64,000 nt of DNA from Cotesia glomerata (lineage: Eukaryota > Arthropoda > Insecta > Hymenoptera > Braconidae). The first letter of the stretch is position 1, and every line of letters begins with the position of its first letter. Of this stretch, positions 59,535 through 64,000 are shown one piece after another. A program made the position numbers and the translations under genes. Location of the stretch: the NCBI RefSeq assembly GCF_020080835.1, contig NC_058161.1, forward strand, positions 8,038,001 through 8,102,000. The letters run 5' to 3'. The notes beneath the pieces were generated by a model. It saw nothing but the letters and a program-made list of their open reading frames with translations. It had not been told where the DNA came from and made no database searches.

Positions 59535-60389
59535 AAATTGTCTGTTAAATTCAGTTAAATCATCAAAAACTATGTAATCAAACAAAAATGTTACTTAAAT
59601 CTTAAGTTATTCTTCAATCTGTATTGTTAAATTATATTCTTCTTTTACTCTGTAAAAATATACATTAAGTTAAGTATTTATTAAGTTATAAAATATCGTT
59701 AAATTAAGCATCAAATATGTAAAATATTTTAATATAATGTAAACTTTTCTTTTGCCATCTGGCCAGTTAAGGCTTTGGCATAAATAAATATATTTATCTA
59801 TCTATCTATCTATTATAAGATTAGCATGCATCCTTATATTATTTAGTCTCTGGCCGTCCGCTCTTTACATAAGAAAAAAGTTAAAATCTAAAAATCTGGG
59901 TCGCTATAGTTTGTGCTGATTATTTTTAATAATTTTAAATAGAAATTATAAAGATAATTGATAATAATCAAGTAATACGCGTAATAAAAAGCATGAACTA
60001 CTATTATAAAATATCATATAAAAAAAAAATCAAAATAAATTTGAAAAAAAATTTGTAACCTCAAAAAACCGTTCTGCTTACGGTATATACACACACGGTA
60101 GTCTGGCTTGAGAACGGAACTTGGCGCCAGACTCTATCGAGTCTGTTGATATGTGTGACTACGTTAGCGATTAGAAACTAGTTAGTCATACAGTTAGTTG
60201 TGTCTTTGTTTGGCACATGTCTTTACTGGAAACTGGCGCTCTCTCTCTAACAAATAAAAAGACGTTATTTTTAATTAATAATTAATTATCTATGCGGTTA
60301 ATTGAAAAATGGCTAAGGACTTTTCGTCTCAGAATTATTTTTTTCATCAGATGCTACAGTGGCGTCCGTGACTTTTGGGACACCCTGTA

Positions 60390-61367
60390 TACTCGGTCAG
60401 GTCAAAAAGTAATCCATTACTTTATTTTATTTTTTTAATATTTTACCTGGTGGTTTCACATTTACCGGAAAATCTATCACTCAAAGCAGACGTTAATAAT
60501 TGAAACACTTTAAAGTTTATTTTGTTCAAATATCAACTTTCAAATCGTATATTTATCAAGTGAAAAGTTATAACAAAAATATAAAATAAAAATATGCTGA
60601 AATGAAAATAACAATTCAACGATTTTATAACAGTCTATCTTAGTTAAAGAAAAAAAAAAACTTTACTGTTGGAAAACATTTTTTTTTATTCTGAATTATG
60701 TTTTTAAAATAAGTGACAGTGGAAAAAAAAATTTTTAGTATTAGAGATTAAAAAAAAAATAAATTATGAGGGTTGATAAAAATTTATGCTGCCTTTGAAT
60801 TCTAAAAGAAAAAGTTATTCGTAAGCTTATCAAATAATTTACCGTTATTAATTCAGGAGTATATTCATTTTAAATGATGTTACATAAAAATTAAATAGGA
60901 TAAAATGAAACCGTAAGAATGCAGAGTAATAAATATTTTGTATTTATATCAAAAACGGACAGCGTTAAAAATTTTGTTGATTTTTGTGTTAAAGTGATAC
61001 TTTTTTCTTCGTAACTGAATTTTTAAGATAGAAAAAAATGTTATTAAGTACTTAATAGAACTTTTCGTGCGATACTTAAAAATCAATACAAAGTTTGTGT
61101 TAAATTCTGAATAGCAACACTAAGTTTGAATCACCAGCTTGTTCTTTCTTCAGTTAACGCACTGTCGTTTACTAGTGAAGTAAATCACTATATTTTTGAA
61201 AAATTTCATTCAATAAACTATTAATAATAACGTAGTGTTTATAATTAGGGACTAGAAATTTAATTTAATAACCCTCCGTCGGGCGCCTCTCAAAATTCCC
61301 GAGATCGGGCGCGGTGTACCGAATAAGCTCAGCTCCGAAAATTGATAATTATAATTTTCCTAATGAA
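60390..61367. other. No supported gene
   Basis: AT-rich DNA. Near 61270-61312 there is a small GC-rich patch (CTCCGTCGGGCGCC, GAGATCGGGCGCGG) of unknown origin next to the Helitron. Confidence 0.45.
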
Positions 61368-62385
61368 TCTGTATATATAAAAGAAAGTCGTGTTAGTTAC
61401 ACTATTTATAACTCAAGAATGGCTAAAGCTATCGGGATGGGACTGCTACCATTCGACGCAGAATTTTTCGTAGATGGTTATAGGCTACTTATTTTTTGGA
61501 TTTTATCAACCCTTTCTCATTTTTTTTACGATTTACTTTTATATACATTTTTTCCCGCTAATAAAAACAAAATACTCTCATTTTTATTCATTTGTTTTTA
61601 ATACGATTTTCTTTTGTTTTTATTACATAACCTTAATATTTGATTAATTTAACGTCATTTAAAAAAGTTTAAGAAAGAAGCTAATTATGTCTGGTGATCT
61701 AAGTGTTGAAAATTTATATTTATATGCTGATCGTGTGTTTGGTTATGATAATTGGTTCCATGAAATGAAATAGTTAGATTTCTATTAAATCTACTAAAAA
61801 TTTTGTTGTTTATAAACTAGGACTTTTTGAAACATGAAATTTAGGCCGTCTATTGAGTTTCAATAACATTTACTAAAAATTTCCTTACAACAAACGTCTT
61901 TTTAGCAGCGGAAAAAAAGTCAATGTAAGGTTTCCAAAACTTAACATTACATGTAGTAATTCAGTCAACGGACTAAGAATTTTACATACATGTTATTTTT
62001 GCTGGTTACATAACTTATAAATTGTTCTTATTGCGGGATCGCGGGAATGTAACAGATTAAAATGAATGCATTTTCCAAACACTAGATATGTGAAAAATAA
62101 ATTTGGCTACTTATTTAAATAGAGTTCGTAAAAATATGTTAAATTTATTTTCTATAAAAAATTGATGTCACTGAGAAAATTTTAAATAACAGAAAAATTG
62201 TTCGCACTCGAAGCTAGACAGATTTCAACTTCACTTATGAGACTTGCAATGACTTTAACTAAAACTTTCAATGCTTATTTGGAATTTGTGCAAATCAAAA
62301 CAATGCTCCAATTAAATTTCAAGTCTAAATCTAAAAAAAAAGCAATTCTTTAAAGCGCTCAGCAAAGCGGGCGGGTAACAGCTAG
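61368..62385 (+). mobile_element. Non-autonomous Helitron, ~1.0 kb
   Basis: The 5' end TCTGTATATATAAAAGAAAG then TCGTGTTAGTTACAC is the familiar arthropod Helitron start. The 3' end is CGCTCAGCAAAGCG (a 4-bp stem hairpin), GGCGGGTAACAG and CTAG. Flanks are A (61367) and T (62386) with no duplication, as expected. No Rep/helicase frame is present. The short frame at 61314-61601 spans the boundary and is not considered a gene. Confidence 0.7.
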
Positions 62386-62810
62386 TATTAAAATAAAAAT
62401 AAAGTATACACATCTTAAATAGAATGTTTACAAAGTAATTATGCTTAATAATATGGAAATATATAATATATGTTATTAGAAAAATTAAAAAAATCGTAAG
62501 ACAAAATTTTCATTTTTTAAGATTTTTAAAACTTGTAAATTACAAAATTATTATTAAAAATAGTAAAAAAACGTTTAAAATGTTGTTCTTAAAACCTGAA
62601 AGAATGAAATTTAAACGGAATTTTCACTCTCAGAGGTAATTGATTAGATTTTGAAATCGATCGATACTCTAATTTAAAAGTAATCCCAAACAATAAAATT
62701 TTTTTTCGAATTTTATTTTTTAAATGTTTTAAAATTGACCGTGCCAAGCTAATTCAAATTGATATGAAAATCCAATATCAATACAACTCTTTTGAATTCG
62801 ATCACCCCCC

Positions 62811-63005
62811 CCCACACACACACACACACACACACATACACGCACACAAACAAACACAGACATTCTGTTAGAAATTTTCAGAACTGCCTCTTAGAACTTA
62901 AAAATATGGAGATCTGATGAGAACTTGATATTCAAAAATTATGTTGCAATCAATTACTTCTCAATTTTTTTTTAATTATTGATTTTCATGGCGGGAAGTT
63001 TAAAA
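62811..63005 (+). repeat. Degenerate R element tail with AC tract
   Basis: A C-run and AC microsatellite (62813-62836) are followed by ATGGAGATCTGATGAGAACT and CATGGCGGGAAGTTTAAAAA. It is a decayed R 3' half. Confidence 0.75.
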
Positions 63006-63272
63006 AGAAAACTTTTTAATAGTTTTCTGTCTTATATTATAGCAACACACCGCCATTATTATTAAATACTACAAATATTAATAAACAGGATAATTCATCG
63101 TAGAATTAATAACGAATTTTGATAAGACTAATTGTAAATGACTTAAAACTCATCAGATTCGTCTAAAGTAATAATTAATAAAAGAATGAAATTTAAATAA
63201 CAATGGACGAAAAAAGATGAAACGAACTGTAATGTAATTATGATTTAATTAAAAATTAAATTCAACTTTTCC
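63006..63272. other. AT-rich flank of candidate exon
   Basis: Unremarkable AT-rich DNA. Its last bases (AAATTCAACTTTTCCAG) form a good splice-acceptor context. Confidence 0.4.
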
Positions 63273-63362
63273 AGGTCCCTGACTGAGCGCTATTGCGGTG
63301 GAAGCGAAAAAGAGTTTGTCAAAAAGTTGTTGCGACGCAACGGATTTTATATCAGTCAAAAA
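63273..63362 (+). CDS. Candidate host exon, unidentified
   Basis: A 90-base open segment lies between a strong acceptor (TTCAACTTTTCCAG) and a consensus donor (GTAAGTA). After one phase base it reads SLTERYCGGSEKEFVKKLLR followed by RNGFYISQK, with no stop and a charged, balanced composition quite unlike the AT-rich neighbours. Exon phases are 2 in and 0 out. The protein is not recognised and no partner exon is firmly seen in the window. A second open patch ending at a GTGAGT donor (63575-63638, reading VLYSLDDPRWTMNFTLEIFL) lies downstream but lacks a good acceptor and is out of phase. If real, this marks a host gene extending beyond the window. Confidence 0.35.
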
Positions 63363-64000
63363 GTAAGTAATTATTTTTGTTTTAAAGTCAAAAATGTTAA
63401 CCACCGAATCAAAATATGTAACTACGGCCAGTATAACAGTTTACTAATTAGTTACAACTTAAAAACGGTAATTCCGTATAATAATGGGAAAAAAATCCAA
63501 TTAGCAGACACAATCAATACTCAATCCAACTAAAATCGTGTAAGCCATTAAAACAAAAAAAATAAACGAGAGCCGTGTTGTATTCCCTGGATGATCCGCG
63601 CTGGACCATGAATTTCACCCTAGAGATATTCCTTCAAATTGGTGAGTCAATGCATTTTCTTCACTCAGGAAATTCACCGCCACTTTTTGACCTCAATTTT
63701 ATTCTAATGGTCGTCGTTAAAAATGAAAAATAATTGAAAATACTCAACATAGATTTAATTTGTAGATATTTGAGTTATTTATTTATTTTAAGGTATTAAA
63801 TGAAGAATTTATGATGAAATATAAACTGTGATAAAATAGAAAATTTATCATTTAGTTTTTTTTTTTATTGGCGATATGTATTTGAATATTGAACGGGTTA
63901 AAATGATTTACACATAAATCGAAATTTATTAGAGAGACGTACACATGATATGATTTTCAAATCAGCGAAAAGCGTAGATTGTAGAATATCCGATAAAAAC
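63363..64000. other. No other supported gene
   Basis: Contains the weak second exon-like patch at 63575-63638. The rest is AT-rich and unrecognised. Confidence 0.4.

Larger units (their letters stand above)
55820..59807 (+). mobile_element. CR1-group LINE, nearly complete, (ATCT)n tail
   Basis: A non-LTR retrotransposon between 9-bp direct repeats ATCTATTAT (55811-55819 and 59808-59816; the right one merges with the tail). It has a coiled-coil ORF1, an endonuclease plus reverse transcriptase ORF2, a ~240-bp 3' UTR with a short hairpin (TGCCATCTGG...TTTGGCATAAA) and a tail of TATC/ATCT units. The CR1/L2-like group is inferred from the RT and C-terminal motifs. Finer placement is not possible by eye. 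Confidence 0.85.
53911..60149 (+). mobile_element. Helitron-like element, copy B, with two nested insertions
   Basis: Starts TCCGAACAAAAACAGTTTCA and ends with the hairpin CAGACTC-TATC-GAGTCTG then TTGA. Own sequence: 53911-54455, 55668-55819 and 59817-60149. The remainder is a foldback element and a LINE. It aligns with the reverse complement of copy A throughout. The insertion into X is exactly between A and T with no duplicated base. Start with TC, A/T target, no duplication and a 3' hairpin all suit a Helitron-like mechanism, but the canonical CTRR end is absent. Confidence 0.65.
53693..60387. mobile_element. X element copy split by 6.2-kb insertion
   Basis: The left arm (53693-53910, CAGAATGTCCCAGAAGTAAC start) and right arm (60150-60387, GGGACACCCTG end) together equal the intact X at 8873-9310. 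TA flanks both ends. The intact copy shows the pre-insertion text GTAAGTAAATATGTG; here GTAAGTAAA and TATGTG are 6239 bases apart. Confidence 0.9.

Noticed and set aside
63575..63640. Second exon downstream of 63273-63362
   Set aside because: It has a good GTGAGT donor and an open frame, but the preceding sequence is A-rich with no usable acceptor, and the phase does not match the first candidate exon.
1..64000. Endogenous viral or proviral genes
   Set aside because: No capsid, envelope, polymerase or other viral frame was recognised. The only polymerase frames are the two LINE reverse transcriptases.

Overview
The window looks like AT-rich, repeat-dense nuclear DNA of an arthropod. The evidence is the mix of transposons (an R1-clade LINE, a CR1-group LINE, a Mutator-like element, Helitrons, many short inverted-repeat elements) and the strong A+T bias. 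A hymenopteran such as a parasitoid wasp is plausible, but that is inference, because no host gene could be identified. No complete host gene is visible. Three short stretches look like possible host exons (minus strand near 24.4 kb and 51.1 kb, plus strand near 63.3 kb). Most of the window is therefore intergenic or deep-intronic DNA built from layers of mobile elements.

Layout. 0-5 kb: fragments of a dispersed ~0.8-1 kb repeat (called the R element here), a 15-bp minisatellite that is effectively an array of RFX X-box sites, and two short TIR elements. 5-13 kb: a MITE with perfect TIRs, a GC-richer LTR-like repeat, a 438-bp foldback MITE (X), a degenerate Mutator-like transposon with a 9-bp target duplication, and a 967-bp TIR element. 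13-25 kb: mostly unannotated AT-rich DNA with a 603-bp TIR element, an R copy split by a 1.2-kb TA-flanked element that itself carries a CACTG-ended hairpin, and a full-length inverted R copy. 25-30.4 kb: two head-to-tail R copies. The second has been hit by a MITE, a LINE-like fragment with a 15-bp target duplication, and an R1-clade LINE sitting exactly in its AC microsatellite. 30-45 kb: satellites, a 1016-bp near-perfect palindrome, a second LTR-like copy, tRNA-like SINE pieces and AT-satellite. 45-52 kb: two well-bounded MITEs and otherwise unannotated DNA. 52-60.4 kb: two inverted copies of a Helitron-like element. One lies inside an X element and is itself invaded by a 1.2-kb foldback element and a ~4-kb CR1-group LINE, giving a nest four layers deep. 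60-64 kb: a non-autonomous Helitron, an R fragment and a candidate exon.

The elements do not form a pathway. They act on one another as insertion targets, and the nesting gives a relative age order. R elements are oldest, followed by TA-target MITEs, X elements and Helitron-like elements, with the LINEs youngest. Both LINEs are 5'-truncated or carry stop codons, so they are presumably dead copies. All family names come from motifs, termini and target duplications read by eye. No database search was possible.
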